Positions 1 through 8,107 are shown, numbered from the stretch's first letter. The stretch: 53,582 bases of DNA from CAYHXN01 sp964360605 (GCA_964360605.1 CAYHXN010000003.1:1-53582), one strand, 5' to 3'. Made by a program: numbers and translations. The notes: generated by a model not told the origin, from the sequence alone.

Positions 1-914
1 GGGCGAAAATCGTTTTCCAGATAAACCAGCGGCTGAACCGGCGCGGTCGGTAATTTCAGTTTTTGCGGCTCGGATTTAAAATTTTTAATAGCCTGTTTTA
101 AGCGCGTGACGCTCACCGGTTTGCGGGTGGTGAAAGCGACGGTCAAAAAATGACCGTCGCGAGTCGGCACGCGGTTGCACTGGGCGGAAATTTTAATATT
201 GGCAAATTTTATGCCGTTTTTCTTTAATTCTCCAAGAAGTTTCAACGGCTCGGTTTCCACCTTCGGCTCCTCGCCGCCAATCATCGGAATCACGTTGTCT
301 AAAATATCCAGCGACGGCACGCCGGGATATCCCGCTCCGGAAATTGCTTGCATACTGGTTACCATTATTTTAGAAACGCCAAACTTTTGATGAATAGGTT
401 TTAAAGCCATCGCCAGCGGGACAGCAACGCAATTCGGGTTAGTTACGATAAATCCGCTCCATTTTCTTTTCGCTTGTTGTAACGGAATAATTTTTATATG
501 GTCAGGATTAACTTCGGGGACTAAAAGCGGCACGTCCGGCTCCATCCGCCAGTTTTTAGCATTGGAAACAACGGCTAATCCGGCAACAGCAAAAGATTTT
601 TCAATTTCCTTAGCAACATCGGCGTCCAAGCCGGAAAACACTAACGAACAGCCCTCTTTTTTAAATAATTTGGGATCGCAAGATGAAATTTTCATTTTGG
701 CGACTGCCAGAGGAACATCAATATTTTGCTTCCAACGACTTGCCCCGCCTTTGGCTGGGTTCTCCATTAAATCGCCGTAGCGTTTTCCCGCGGATTCCTT
801 GGACGCTCCGAGCGCGGCAATTTCAAACCACGGATGGTTTTGCAATAAAACTATAAATTTCTGACCAACGGTTCCGGTGGCACCGAGAATGCCAATTTTC
901 AGTTTACTGTTCAT
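1..914 (-). CDS. asd: Aspartate-semialdehyde dehydrogenase, 3' end outside window
   Basis: Converts aspartyl phosphate to aspartate semialdehyde, the branch point to lysine and to homoserine/threonine. The translation starts MNSKLKIGILGATGTVGQ, with the NADP-binding GATGTVG loop at residues 11-17, and contains the catalytic-cysteine motif TNPNC and the later SAQCNRVPTRDGH segment. These fit the archaeal/fungal-type Asd subgroup rather than the E. coli type. About 304 residues are present and the C-terminus runs off the left edge. The ATG at 914-912 lies 10 nt after the stop of the preceding ORF, so it is the third gene of the thrL-thrA-orf-asd operon. Assignment is from motifs; the subgroup is inferred. 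Confidence 0.95.
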   Translation of the reverse strand, partial: MNSKLKIGILGATGTVGQKFIVLLQNHPWFEIAALGASKESAGKRYGDLMENPAKGGASRWKQNIDVPLAVAKMKISSCDPKLFKKEGCSLVFSGLDADVAKEIEKSFAVAGLAVVSNAKNWRMEPDVPLLVPEVNPDHIKIIPLQQAKRKWSGFIVTNPNCVAVPLAMALKPIHQKFGVSKIMVTSMQAISGAGYPGVPSLDILDNVIPMIGGEEPKVETEPLKLLGELKKNGIKFANIKISAQCNRVPTRDGHFLTVAFTTRKPVSVTRLKQAIKNFKSEPQKLKLPTAPVQPLVYLENDFR

Positions 915-924
915 AATTTAATCA

Positions 925-1512
925 TTATTCTTCTCCAACGAGAGGATATTTATCAGAATTTTTTGTTAACTCAGTTAAGCTCTCTTTAAGCCAGTCGGGA
1001 ATATACTTTTCCACGACTTGCTCTACAGCGTCGATTTTCGCTTTCAGAATTAAATCTTCAGACGCGGGTGTTTCTTTTTCTACTTCTTTAGAAAAATCTA
1101 GGGTTTGCTGGACCTCTTTTATATGCTTCAAGCGCTCTTTTTCGGGAAGTTTAGATTGCTCATCCTTTTTAGAAACAATGCTTTCAATGCGGTCTCTGAT
1201 CGGACAAAAGACTATATTAGGATTCTCTCCCTTGGGAATGTCTTTTTTTCTGCAAACGCCGGCTTCAATATAATAATCAGGCCCCCAAGCAGATCGCTGA
1301 AGATAAACCATTAATAACTTATCTTTTTCTCTTTTTAACCAAAGTGCTGCGCCACTCTCTTTTTCAAGATTAGCCCCTTCCAATGATTGGGCCAGCGCCC
1401 GCTCTATCATTCTTTTTATTTCTTTTATTTTTTCCTTACTCTTTTCGGACTTGGATTTATACTCTTTAACTTCTGGTTCTGATGATTCATATTTAGGTTT
1501 AAATTTTTCCAT
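925..1512 (-). CDS. Uncharacterised charged protein, possibly DUF4304-like
   Basis: A 195-residue protein with a very Lys/Glu-rich N-terminus (about residues 1-55, probably helical). It is followed by a compact segment, LWLKREKDKLLMVYLQRS then YYIEAGVC, that resembles the beta-sheet core of DUF4304-type proteins (LQKS...Y.I..GV). No signal peptide or membrane segment is visible. Its ATG begins one base after the thrA stop, so it is almost certainly co-translated with thrA and lies between thrA and asd. The position suggests expression with threonine synthesis, but nothing in the sequence shows an enzymatic role. The DUF4304 resemblance is a pattern judgement only. Confidence 0.7.
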   Translation of the reverse strand: MEKFKPKYESSEPEVKEYKSKSEKSKEKIKEIKRMIERALAQSLEGANLEKESGAALWLKREKDKLLMVYLQRSAWGPDYYIEAGVCRKKDIPKGENPNIVFCPIRDRIESIVSKKDEQSKLPEKERLKHIKEVQQTLDFSKEVEKETPASEDLILKAKIDAVEQVVEKYIPDWLKESLTELTKNSDKYPLVGEE

Positions 1513-1513
1513 T

Positions 1514-3874
1514 TTAGTGTTTCCAAAGATTTTTTGTTGTTTTTATTATTCCGGCTAAAACGGCGGCGGCGGTAACTTCAGCGCCGGCGCCGGGACCTTT
1601 AATGACTAATGGATTTTTATCGTAATAATTACTGTAAATCGCGACTACGTTATCCGTTCCGGTAACATTCGCCAACGGATCGCCTATTTCAACCTCCTTT
1701 AATTTAGCAGAAATTTTGCCATTAGTTAAAACGCCGACGTAGCGCAAAACCCTTCCCTGTTTTTGAGCTTTTCCTAGCTTTTTCTTCATTACTTCATCGC
1801 TGTAGCCCGCAAGGTTTTCTAAACTGACATCGGACAGTTCTTTTTCCCAGCCAAGTTCCCGAGCTAAAATCAAAAGCTTTCGCCCCACGTCCTGACCGCT
1901 TAAATCCTCACGCGGGTCTGGTTCGGTATATCCTTTGGCCTTAGCTTCTTTTACTAAATCGCTAAATTTCTGTTTTCCTAAATAGTTATTGAATAAATAA
2001 CTTAGAGTGCCGGAAAAAATTCCTTCAATTTTTTTAATCTTGTCCCCAGCCGCTACCAACTCTTTTACTGACGCGAGAATAGGTAATCCGGCGCCGACAT
2101 TCGCTTGATAATGAAAGGCTTTATTTTGTTCTTTAAGAGCTTGGCGCAATTGGCGATAAAATTTCATCGGTAAAACATTGGCTTTTTTATTGGGGGTTAC
2201 AATATCAAAACCGGCGCTGACGATTTCCTGATATTTTTTGGCAATCGCTTCGCTGGCGGTGCAATCCACGAAGATTTTTTGATTGCCGGAAAGTTTTTTA
2301 GCTTTTTCTAAGAATTCTTCTAAATTGGTCTTTTGTCCTGATTGTTTAAGAGTTTTTCTCCAATTCCTTAAGTCAATGCCGTTTTCATCAATCACCATCT
2401 TATCAATATCGGCGATACCGCATACTTTAAAATGAGTATTGAGCTGACGAAGCAATTCTCCACCCACAATACCGGTCCCGACTAAAAATATCCTAGTCGC
2501 GCCAGAATCGCCAAAAAACTCGTGGTGAATCGCCTGTATCGCTCTGGATTTTTCCGAAGAATCCACTACGCAGGAAATATTTCTTTCCGAACCGCCTTGG
2601 GCTATGGCGGCAACGTTAATATTGTTTTTCCCGAGAGCTGAAAAAATTCTTCCGGCAATCCCCGGCACGCCACGCATATCTTCTCCAACGACCGCAATAA
2701 TGCTTTGACTGTCTTTTTTTTCTAAAGACACTTTGCCTTTTTGAATTTCTGAGCGAAATTCTTCTTTTAAGCCAAAAATCGCCTTTTCGCCGTCAGATTT
2801 GTTTACCGCTAAACAAATTGTGTGCTCGGAAGAAGCTTGGGCGATTAAAATCACGTTGACTTTTCTATTCGCGACAGCCGTAAAAACTCGTTCAGCCGTT
2901 CCGGGAACGCCCGCAAGCTCCGTACCGCCAATAGTGATAAGGGAGATATTGTCCATGGCAGAAATGTTTTTAACCGATTGGGAATTAGGAACTGGGAATT
3001 TGGAATTCCGTATTATAGTGCCCGAATGTTTAGGATTAAAAGTGTTTTTTATCAAAATCGGGATGTTTTTCTTGATGGCCGGAAGCATAGTGGACGGATG
3101 AATCACTTTAGCGCCAAAATAGGCCATTTCAAAAGCATCTTCATAACTGATTTCCGGTAAGGTAAAGGCGGCGGGAACAATTCTGGGATCGGCAGTGAGG
3201 ATGCCATCGGCATCAGTCCAAATTTCAATGACCTCTACCCCTAAAGCGGCGCCAAAAATCGCTGCACTGTAATCAGAACCGCCGCGGCCGAGAGTAGTCG
3301 TTCGTCCTTTGTTGTCGGAAGCGATAAAACCAGTAATGATGGGCGTGGGATGAAGGCCGTATTTATTGTTGAAAATTATTTTCTGATATAAATGAATTAT
3401 ATTATTAGTTTTGGGAAAATTTACAGCAGCGTTTTGGAAATTGGAATCGGTTTTTATGAATGCCCCCGCATTTAAATCTATTGCCGGAGTTTCCTTACGA
3501 AGATAAGAGGCAACTAGATTAGCCGATAACCGCTCGCCAAAACTGACTACTAAATCTAATGAGGCCGGTGAAGCTTTCCCGTTGGATAGGATTTTTTTAA
3601 TCACAGCTTCCAGCTCGTTAAGAAATCTGATAGGCGGCGACACTTTCAATTCCTTGGCAGTAGCCAAATGCATTTCTTTAACCCAATTAAAATCTAAAGC
3701 CAATAACTTATCTGTAACCCCTTGCATTGCTGAAACAACAACGGCTAGTCGGTTACCCTTCAATAAGCTCTGGGTAGAATTAAGAATGATTCTGCACACA
3801 TTTTTAATTCGCGCCGCGTCCCCCACCGAAGAACCGCCGAATTTTAATACTTTAGTAAATTTTGATTTTTGCAT
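1514..3874 (-). CDS. thrA: Bifunctional aspartokinase / homoserine dehydrogenase
   Basis: A 786-residue fusion catalysing the first and third steps from aspartate to threonine/methionine. The N-terminal kinase has KVLKFGGSSVGD at residues 9-20 and the TTLGRGGSDYSAA nucleotide/aspartate loop. A regulatory region of two ACT-type repeats follows (ISLITIGG and IIAVVGEDM strands, about 310-460). The dehydrogenase half opens with the Rossmann loop FLVGTGIVGG (about residue 465) and contains SGTLSYLFNNY and the family signature DPREDLSGQDVGRK. The ACT repeats suggest allosteric control by threonine. Only 8 nt separate the start codon from an upstream terminator hairpin, and no Shine-Dalgarno is visible. 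Operon with the next two genes. Confidence 0.96.
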   Translation of the reverse strand: MQKSKFTKVLKFGGSSVGDAARIKNVCRIILNSTQSLLKGNRLAVVVSAMQGVTDKLLALDFNWVKEMHLATAKELKVSPPIRFLNELEAVIKKILSNGKASPASLDLVVSFGERLSANLVASYLRKETPAIDLNAGAFIKTDSNFQNAAVNFPKTNNIIHLYQKIIFNNKYGLHPTPIITGFIASDNKGRTTTLGRGGSDYSAAIFGAALGVEVIEIWTDADGILTADPRIVPAAFTLPEISYEDAFEMAYFGAKVIHPSTMLPAIKKNIPILIKNTFNPKHSGTIIRNSKFPVPNSQSVKNISAMDNISLITIGGTELAGVPGTAERVFTAVANRKVNVILIAQASSEHTICLAVNKSDGEKAIFGLKEEFRSEIQKGKVSLEKKDSQSIIAVVGEDMRGVPGIAGRIFSALGKNNINVAAIAQGGSERNISCVVDSSEKSRAIQAIHHEFFGDSGATRIFLVGTGIVGGELLRQLNTHFKVCGIADIDKMVIDENGIDLRNWRKTLKQSGQKTNLEEFLEKAKKLSGNQKIFVDCTASEAIAKKYQEIVSAGFDIVTPNKKANVLPMKFYRQLRQALKEQNKAFHYQANVGAGLPILASVKELVAAGDKIKKIEGIFSGTLSYLFNNYLGKQKFSDLVKEAKAKGYTEPDPREDLSGQDVGRKLLILARELGWEKELSDVSLENLAGYSDEVMKKKLGKAQKQGRVLRYVGVLTNGKISAKLKEVEIGDPLANVTGTDNVVAIYSNYYDKNPLVIKGPGAGAEVTAAAVLAGIIKTTKNLWKH

Positions 3875-3882
3875 TTTGAATT

Positions 3883-3911
3883 AAAAACCCCGACTTATTG
3901 AGGTCGGAGTT
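3883..3911 (-). terminator. Attenuator terminator in front of thrA
   Basis: On the minus strand ACTCCGAC (3910-3903) pairs with GTCGGGGT (3894-3887) around loop CTCAATAA, followed by TTTTT ending at 3883, a rho-independent terminator just before the thrA ATG at 3874. The 5' arm can instead pair with the segment at 3946-3935 (TTGAGGTTGTAG against CTCCGACCTCAA, 11 of 12 positions with one G-U and one mismatch), which would prevent termination. That segment also pairs with the Thr codons of the leader peptide. Pairings are read directly; function is inferred from amino-acid attenuators. Confidence 0.9.
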
Positions 3912-3942
3912 ATTTTACAAATTTTAGAATAAAACTACAACC

Positions 3943-3990
3943 TCAAGCTTGAGCCCTGGAAACAGTAGTTGTAGTCGTAAAACGAATCAT
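3943..3990 (-). CDS. thrL: Threonine operon leader peptide
   Basis: A 15-codon ORF reading MIRFTTTTTVSRAQA, with five consecutive threonine codons (ACG ACT ACA ACT ACT, 3978-3964) and a TGA stop, 69 nt upstream of thrA. The Thr codons (ACTACAAC, 3975-3968) pair perfectly with GTTGTAGT at 3941-3934, giving the pause hairpin. That same region can form the antiterminator with the 5' arm of the terminator. Ribosome stalling at Thr codons when charged tRNA-Thr is scarce would free the antiterminator and allow thrA transcription, as in enterobacterial thr operons. No Shine-Dalgarno is present; a -10 box ends 7 nt before the ATG, so the leader message is probably leaderless. Confidence 0.88.
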   Translation of the reverse strand: MIRFTTTTTVSRAQA

Positions 3991-3997
3991 TAAATTA

Positions 3998-4007
3998 ATA
4001 ATAGCAC
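3998..4007 (-). promoter_or_regulatory. Extended -10 promoter of the thr operon
   Basis: Minus-strand TGC-TATTAT (TATTAT at 4003-3998) has the TGN extension of an extended -10 promoter. There is no good -35 at 17 bp. Seven bases (TAATTTA) separate it from the thrL ATG, so transcription is predicted to begin at or next to that ATG. Confidence 0.6.
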
Positions 4008-4043
4008 GCTCTTACAAAATCTCTATTCCGATTTTTCCACAAG

Positions 4044-4072
4044 TTGACTTAAAAACAAATCTGCCTTATAAT
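4044..4072 (+). promoter_or_regulatory. Sigma70-type promoter for the zinc-binding protein gene
   Basis: TTGACT (4044-4049), a 17-bp spacer and TATAAT (4067-4072). The start codon at 4097 follows with a GAGAGG Shine-Dalgarno between them. It is divergent from the thr operon promoter about 45 bp away. Confidence 0.85.
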
Positions 4073-4096
4073 TTCTCCGATCTTTGAGAGGTGAAT

Positions 4097-4375
4097 ATGA
4101 GCGGCCCGAAACAATATTCTGGACAAAGGTTTTATTGCGACCACTGCGGAAAAAATTTTCGCTCCGGAGATATGATTGCCGTTTGGCAGAACCACACCTT
4201 CTGTTATCCAATAAATACCGAACATGGAGCCGGAAACTGCATAAATAAATGGCAAAGGAAACATTGGCAAAGATTGGAAGAACTAAACATTATGATCAGC
4301 AGGGAAAAATTTGACTTGATGATTTTTAAATGCGAGGAAAACGAAGAAGACGGCAACTATCCCGCTTATATATAA
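4097..4375 (+). CDS. Small putative zinc-binding protein
   Basis: A 92-residue soluble protein. FYCDHCGKNF (about residues 12-21) is a typical first knuckle of a zinc ribbon, with later cysteines in NHTFCYP and AGNCINKW completing four possible ligands. The C-terminal half is mixed charged helix ending in an acidic stretch. I chose ATG at 4097 because the GAGAGG at 4086-4091 is correctly spaced from it; a GTG two codons upstream would overlap that Shine-Dalgarno. Monocistronic, between a consensus promoter and a strong terminator. No family recognised; binding of nucleic acid or a protein partner is only a guess from the fold type. Confidence 0.75.
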   Translation: MSGPKQYSGQRFYCDHCGKNFRSGDMIAVWQNHTFCYPINTEHGAGNCINKWQRKHWQRLEELNIMISREKFDLMIFKCEENEEDGNYPAYI

Positions 4376-4382
4376 AAACAAA

Positions 4383-4405
4383 AGCCCGCGCCTGACGCGG
4401 GTTCT
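4383..4405. terminator. Bidirectional terminator between convergent genes
   Basis: CCCGCG (4385-4390), loop CCTGA, CGCGGG (4396-4401), with a T-rich tract on both strands. It serves the upstream plus-strand gene and minus-strand tyrS. Confidence 0.8.
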
Positions 4406-4409
4406 TTAT

Positions 4410-5561
4410 TTACGCTAAAAGCCGCAAAAATTTTCTTTTGCCTACTTTTAAAACCGCTTCTTTAGTTATTGTGATCATTTCTTCGGGATTAGTTTTTTTC
4501 TCTTCATTAATTTGGACGCCTCCTTGTTCAATAAGGCGTCGCGCTTCACTCCGGCTTGGAGCGGCATCAACCTCCAAAAGCAAGTCAATAAGTTTATAGC
4601 TATTGGCTCTTAGTTTATGGCGTGGCATTTCTGACGGCGCGCCGTGTTTGGAAAAAACATTGATAAAATTCTCTTGAGCTTCATTGCCGGCTTTTTCGCC
4701 GTGGTATTGAGAAACAATAATCCGAGCGAGTTTTAATTTTGCTTCTTTGGGATCGTTAATTTTGCGATCTTCGTCAGTAAGTAGGGTATAATATTTATCA
4801 ATTAAATTATCCGGCACGCTCATAATTTTTCCGAACATATCAGCAGGTTCGGCATCTAAACCGATATAATTCCCAACACTCTTGCTCATTTTTTTAACGC
4901 CGTCGGTTCCTTCCAAAAGCGATGTGGTCAAAATATCTTGTTCCGGCAGTCCGTAAGCGCGCTGGAGACGCCGCCCCATAAGCAGATTAAATTTCTGGTC
5001 GGTGCCGCCAATCTCCACGTCGGCTTTTACCATAACCGAATCATAGCCCTGCAATAACGGGTAAACGGTTTCCAAAAGTGAAATTTCTTTTTGCGCCTTG
5101 AGCCGTTTTTGAAAATCGTCCCGCTCCAGCAAACGCTGAATGCTTTCTTTGCCCTCTAGTTCTAAAATTAAATTCGGATTTTGGGCATACCACTTGCTGT
5201 TATAATGAATTTCGGCTTTACGAAGATTAATAACCCGACCCGCCTGTTTGAGATATTTTTTCATATTCTGCTTAACCTCTTTTATTGTAAGAGGTTTGCG
5301 GACATCGCTTCGGCCGGACGGGTCGCCAATCATTGCCGTAAAATCCCCGATGATTAAAATTGCCGTATGACCGGCGTCTTGAAACTGGCGGAGTTTGCGA
5401 AGCGGCACGGTATGGCCCAAATGCAAATCCGGCGCAGTCGGATCAATACCAAACTTCACTCTTAACTTCTTCCCATTTTTTAAGACACCTTCCAAATGTT
5501 CTTTGACAATCACCTCTTCCACCCCCCGCTCTAAAAGTTTTTTATTATGGGCTTCTAGCAT
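4410..5561 (-). CDS. tyrS: Tyrosyl-tRNA synthetase
   Basis: Charges tRNA-Tyr with tyrosine in the cytoplasm. The class I signatures are HLGH at residues 47-50 (inside DLHLGHTVPL) and KMSKS (in VKKMSKSVGN, about residue 225). GGTDQKFNLLMGR is characteristic of the longer TyrZ-like bacterial subgroup, and an S4 RNA-binding domain occupies the last 60 or so residues (LLLEVDAAPSRSEARRLI). The 383-residue length is normal. Its start is preceded on the minus strand by TGATAAAAT, an extended -10 box ending 6 nt before the ATG, which predicts a leaderless transcript. Confidence 0.96.
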   Translation of the reverse strand: MLEAHNKKLLERGVEEVIVKEHLEGVLKNGKKLRVKFGIDPTAPDLHLGHTVPLRKLRQFQDAGHTAILIIGDFTAMIGDPSGRSDVRKPLTIKEVKQNMKKYLKQAGRVINLRKAEIHYNSKWYAQNPNLILELEGKESIQRLLERDDFQKRLKAQKEISLLETVYPLLQGYDSVMVKADVEIGGTDQKFNLLMGRRLQRAYGLPEQDILTTSLLEGTDGVKKMSKSVGNYIGLDAEPADMFGKIMSVPDNLIDKYYTLLTDEDRKINDPKEAKLKLARIIVSQYHGEKAGNEAQENFINVFSKHGAPSEMPRHKLRANSYKLIDLLLEVDAAPSRSEARRLIEQGGVQINEEKKTNPEEMITITKEAVLKVGKRKFLRLLA

Positions 5562-5586
5562 GAATTTATTTTATCACTAAATAAAA

Positions 5587-5606
5587 AATCCGTCAGCGGA
5601 CGGATT
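5587..5606 (-). terminator. Terminator overlapping the end of the pgsA-like gene
   Basis: Minus-strand AATCCGTC-CGCT-GACGGATT followed by TTTTATTT. The TGA stop of the upstream gene (5595-5593) sits at the loop edge of the hairpin. Confidence 0.85.
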
Positions 5607-6138
5607 CTTCGGTAAGATGATGCACTTGGCCAAGCAAACTGAAGATGGCAAGTAACACAAGAATAATAAAGAAGGAATTTATAGGCAGCCCCAAAAGCAT
5701 CAAGACAACCCAAACAACTTCAGCGCAAGTTTTTGTTTTGCCAAAGATATTAGCTTCGGGATTACAACGAACAGCCATCATAATAATCCGAATGAACACT
5801 AATCCTCCTTCCGCGATTGCCAGCGCTACGAAAAGCCCTAGATTAGGAGGAGAAACCAAAAGCCAGACAGTCGGAATAATCACTAATTTGTCGCAGAGAG
5901 GATCCAGAAAAGAACCGAACTTTGTCTGAGATTTCAAAAGTCTCGCGAAAAACCCGTCCAGAAAATCGGTGAACATGGCTACCGAGAATAAGAAAATCGC
6001 TAAGATATTGTAGCCGCTGGCGATAGACCAGATAATAAAAGGCACAAAAGGCAATCTGGAAAAACTAAAGAAAGATGGGGTTACGTAGCGGAGTGAGTTT
6101 TCGTATTTCTCTATCCAGCCCAAAATCAATTTTTCCAT
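5593..6138 (-). CDS. pgsA: CDP-alcohol phosphatidyltransferase (PgsA-like)
   Basis: An integral membrane enzyme that transfers a phosphatidyl group from CDP-diacylglycerol to an alcohol. The family signature D-x2-DG-x2-AR-x8-G-x3-D-x3-D is complete in the segment starting DFLDGFFARLL and ending FLDPLCDKL (about residues 58-85). Several hydrophobic helices follow (LVIIPTVWLLV, VVWVVLMLLGLP). The 181-residue length matches phosphatidylglycerolphosphate synthases. The natural alcohol, probably glycerol-3-phosphate, is inferred. It lies 31 nt upstream of tyrS on the same strand but has its own terminator, so the two are probably separate units. Confidence 0.85.
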   Translation of the reverse strand: MEKLILGWIEKYENSLRYVTPSFFSFSRLPFVPFIIWSIASGYNILAIFLFSVAMFTDFLDGFFARLLKSQTKFGSFLDPLCDKLVIIPTVWLLVSPPNLGLFVALAIAEGGLVFIRIIMMAVRCNPEANIFGKTKTCAEVVWVVLMLLGLPINSFFIILVLLAIFSLLGQVHHLTEESVR

Positions 6139-6169
6139 TCAAAACCTTCAAAAAGCTTTGGGAATCATA

Positions 6170-6197
6170 AAATAAAAACAGCCCAGAAACAAGGGCT
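6170..6197 (-). terminator. Terminator after clpP
   Basis: Minus-strand AGCCC (6197-6193), an 8-nt loop, GGGCT (6184-6180), then GTTTTTATTTT, directly after the clpP stop. Confidence 0.75.
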
Positions 6198-6201
6198 ATT
6201 T

Positions 6202-6798
6202 TTATTTTTTCTTGATAATTTCGTCTACTACTCCGTACTCTTTGGCCTCCTGGGGACTCATGTAAAAATCGCGGTCAGTGTCTTTATCAATTTTAGACAA
6301 CGGCTGACCGGTGTGTTTAGTAAGAATTTGGTTTAAGCGGTCTTTAATTTTCAGAATATGCTTAGCCGCAATTTCCACTTCTACCGCTTGCCCTTCAACG
6401 CCGCCCATAACTTGATGGAGCATTATTTCGGAGTTGGGTAAAGCAAAACGCTTGCCTTTCTTTCCGGCGGCCAGTAAAACCGCGCCCATAGAAGCCGCCA
6501 TTCCGACGCAAATCGTGGAAACGTCGGGTTTGATGTATTGCATCGTATCATAAATCGCCATACCGGCCGTTACTGATCCGCCCGGAGTATTTACATAAAG
6601 CTTAATGTCCTTTTTCGGATCTTCGTGCTCCAAAAAAATCAGCTGAGCAATAATTAAATTAGCCACGGGATCGGATATCGGCCCGCCTAGAAAAATAATC
6701 CTCTCCTTTAAAAGTCGCGAATAAATATCATAAGCCCGCTCGCCGCCAGCGGTTTTTTCTAAAACGGTTGGAATTAAGTATTGGTTGAATTCATCCAT
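6202..6798 (-). CDS. clpP: ATP-dependent Clp protease proteolytic subunit
   Basis: The serine peptidase that forms the degradation chamber used with Clp ATPases. From the start MDEFNQYLIP the protein is 198 residues, the usual ClpP length. The catalytic triad is visible as Ser103 in GMAASMGA, His128 in MLHQ and Asp of DTDRDF (about 173). A longer reading from a TTG at 6867 would add 23 atypical basic residues and overlap tig, so I prefer ATG at 6798. tig lies 49 nt upstream on the same strand, the widespread tig-clpP order that couples folding and degradation. No clpX is seen nearby. Confidence 0.95.
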   Translation of the reverse strand: MDEFNQYLIPTVLEKTAGGERAYDIYSRLLKERIIFLGGPISDPVANLIIAQLIFLEHEDPKKDIKLYVNTPGGSVTAGMAIYDTMQYIKPDVSTICVGMAASMGAVLLAAGKKGKRFALPNSEIMLHQVMGGVEGQAVEVEIAAKHILKIKDRLNQILTKHTGQPLSKIDKDTDRDFYMSPQEAKEYGVVDEIIKKK

Positions 6799-6847
6799 AA
6801 TAATTTTATTTCGTATATTTTCGCGCTTTCGTAAGTTTATTTTAACA

Positions 6848-7993
6848 TTAATTAGATGGGCCCTCAAGACGTTCGAAGACCTTCATATTATCAATGCCCC
6901 CCTTCGGATCAAATTCTATTTTTTCGGCTTCAGCGATCTTATAGAGCAATAAATTTACTTCCACGTTGCGGCGGGCGCGGGGTTTTAATTCTTCCTTAAC
7001 TTGGGCTTCGGTTTTTTTGCCGGAAGAAACAAGATGATTGAAATTTTCCGCCATTTGTTCCAGCGTTTTTTCTATCATAATATCCGGTACGTCCATTTTG
7101 GACTCGGCAATGGCTTCATCTAAAAACTTTAGACGCAGGCGGTCGCGCTCTTTTATTTTCTTCTCATTTTTAATACCGTCTTTGATGCCTAAGCGAAGTT
7201 CTTCTAAATTGGCGAACTTGCCGACATTTTTAGCAAACTCATCGTTAAGCTCCGGAAGCTGGCGATCAAATATCGCGTTCAGCCGTACTTTAAAATCAAT
7301 TTTTTTATCGCGTAATTCTTCCTTCCAATAATCCGCCGGCGCAGTCAAGAGAAAATTCAAATTTTCTCCCTCTTTATGATTTTCCAACTCCTTATCAAAA
7401 CCAGCGATAAAATGGCTTTGGCCTAAAATAAATTTTTCGTTTTTAAAACTGTCCAGCGGCTTGCCATCGCTGACGCTTTCTAAATCAATTTCCACGACGT
7501 CACCGTTATGGGCTTCGTGATTGGCACGAATGGTTTTGGCCCGGGAGTTGCGTAGCCACTCCAAAGATTCGGCGACCTCTTTTTCGTCAACGGAAAATTC
7601 TTTCTTCTCGCCAAAAATCTTCTTGGCAATTTTTTGATAGTTCCCTAAATTAATTTCCGGAAGAATCGTGATTTCGGTTTTGTATTGAAGACCAGCGGGA
7701 CTTTCCTTTAAATCAATTTTAGGAGTATCAATGACCACCCAATTATTTTCTTGAGTTGCTTCGTCCAGACTAAACCGCACCGCCGCTTTAGCGGCTTCTT
7801 CAAAAACCCTGTCCTTATCAATTGCCTGCTCCGCCATCTCCTTGGGGGCAGTTCCCGGACGAAAACCTTTTAAATTTACGCTGGCCAACGCGTGTTCATA
7901 AGCAGCGTCCCAATAATTTTTAAATTCTTTCTCGTCTAAAGAAACCTCTAGAGCGATCTTGGAGCCGGGGAGTTTTTTGAAATTAGTTTTCAT
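6848..7993 (-). CDS. tig: Trigger factor
   Basis: A ribosome-associated chaperone with peptidyl-prolyl isomerase activity. From MKTNFKKLPGSK the protein has 381 residues. The N-terminal ribosome-binding domain ends in the signature GFRPGTAP (equivalent of GFRxGKxP). The FKBP-like domain starts at GDVVEIDLE and includes HFIAGFDKELE, and a helical C-terminal domain follows. I chose the ATG at 7993, since an extension upstream would add 48 residues unlike the family. A TTGCTT-17-TATAAT promoter (8032-8004) places the transcription start about 4 nt before this ATG. It probably heads a tig-clpP operon. Confidence 0.93.
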   Translation of the reverse strand: MKTNFKKLPGSKIALEVSLDEKEFKNYWDAAYEHALASVNLKGFRPGTAPKEMAEQAIDKDRVFEEAAKAAVRFSLDEATQENNWVVIDTPKIDLKESPAGLQYKTEITILPEINLGNYQKIAKKIFGEKKEFSVDEKEVAESLEWLRNSRAKTIRANHEAHNGDVVEIDLESVSDGKPLDSFKNEKFILGQSHFIAGFDKELENHKEGENLNFLLTAPADYWKEELRDKKIDFKVRLNAIFDRQLPELNDEFAKNVGKFANLEELRLGIKDGIKNEKKIKERDRLRLKFLDEAIAESKMDVPDIMIEKTLEQMAENFNHLVSSGKKTEAQVKEELKPRARRNVEVNLLLYKIAEAEKIEFDPKGGIDNMKVFERLEGPSN

Positions 7994-8003
7994 TGAGATT
8001 GTT

Positions 8004-8032
8004 ATTATAATAGATTTTAATGAAAAAAGCAA
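8004..8032 (-). promoter_or_regulatory. Promoter of tig
   Basis: Minus-strand TTGCTT (8032-8027), a 17-bp spacer and TATAAT (8009-8004). The predicted start near 7997 gives a 5' leader of only about 4 nt, so the message is almost leaderless. Confidence 0.7.
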
Positions 8033-8085
8033 TAATTTATATGCGGGGTAATCAGATATAAATACCGTAGTCTTCGATAAGAAAA

Positions 8086-8107
8086 AACCGCTATTTAAAT
8101 AGCGGTT
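8086..8107 (-). terminator. Terminator overlapping a stop codon
   Basis: A perfect 22-bp palindrome (AACCGCTATTT/AAATAGCGGTT) followed on the minus strand by TTTTTTC. The TAG stop of the metallopeptidase-like gene (8093-8091) lies inside the hairpin. Confidence 0.85.

Noticed and set aside
6799..6867. Longer ClpP start at a TTG
   Set aside because: It overlaps tig and adds 23 basic residues not found in ClpP; MDEFNQYL gives the normal length.
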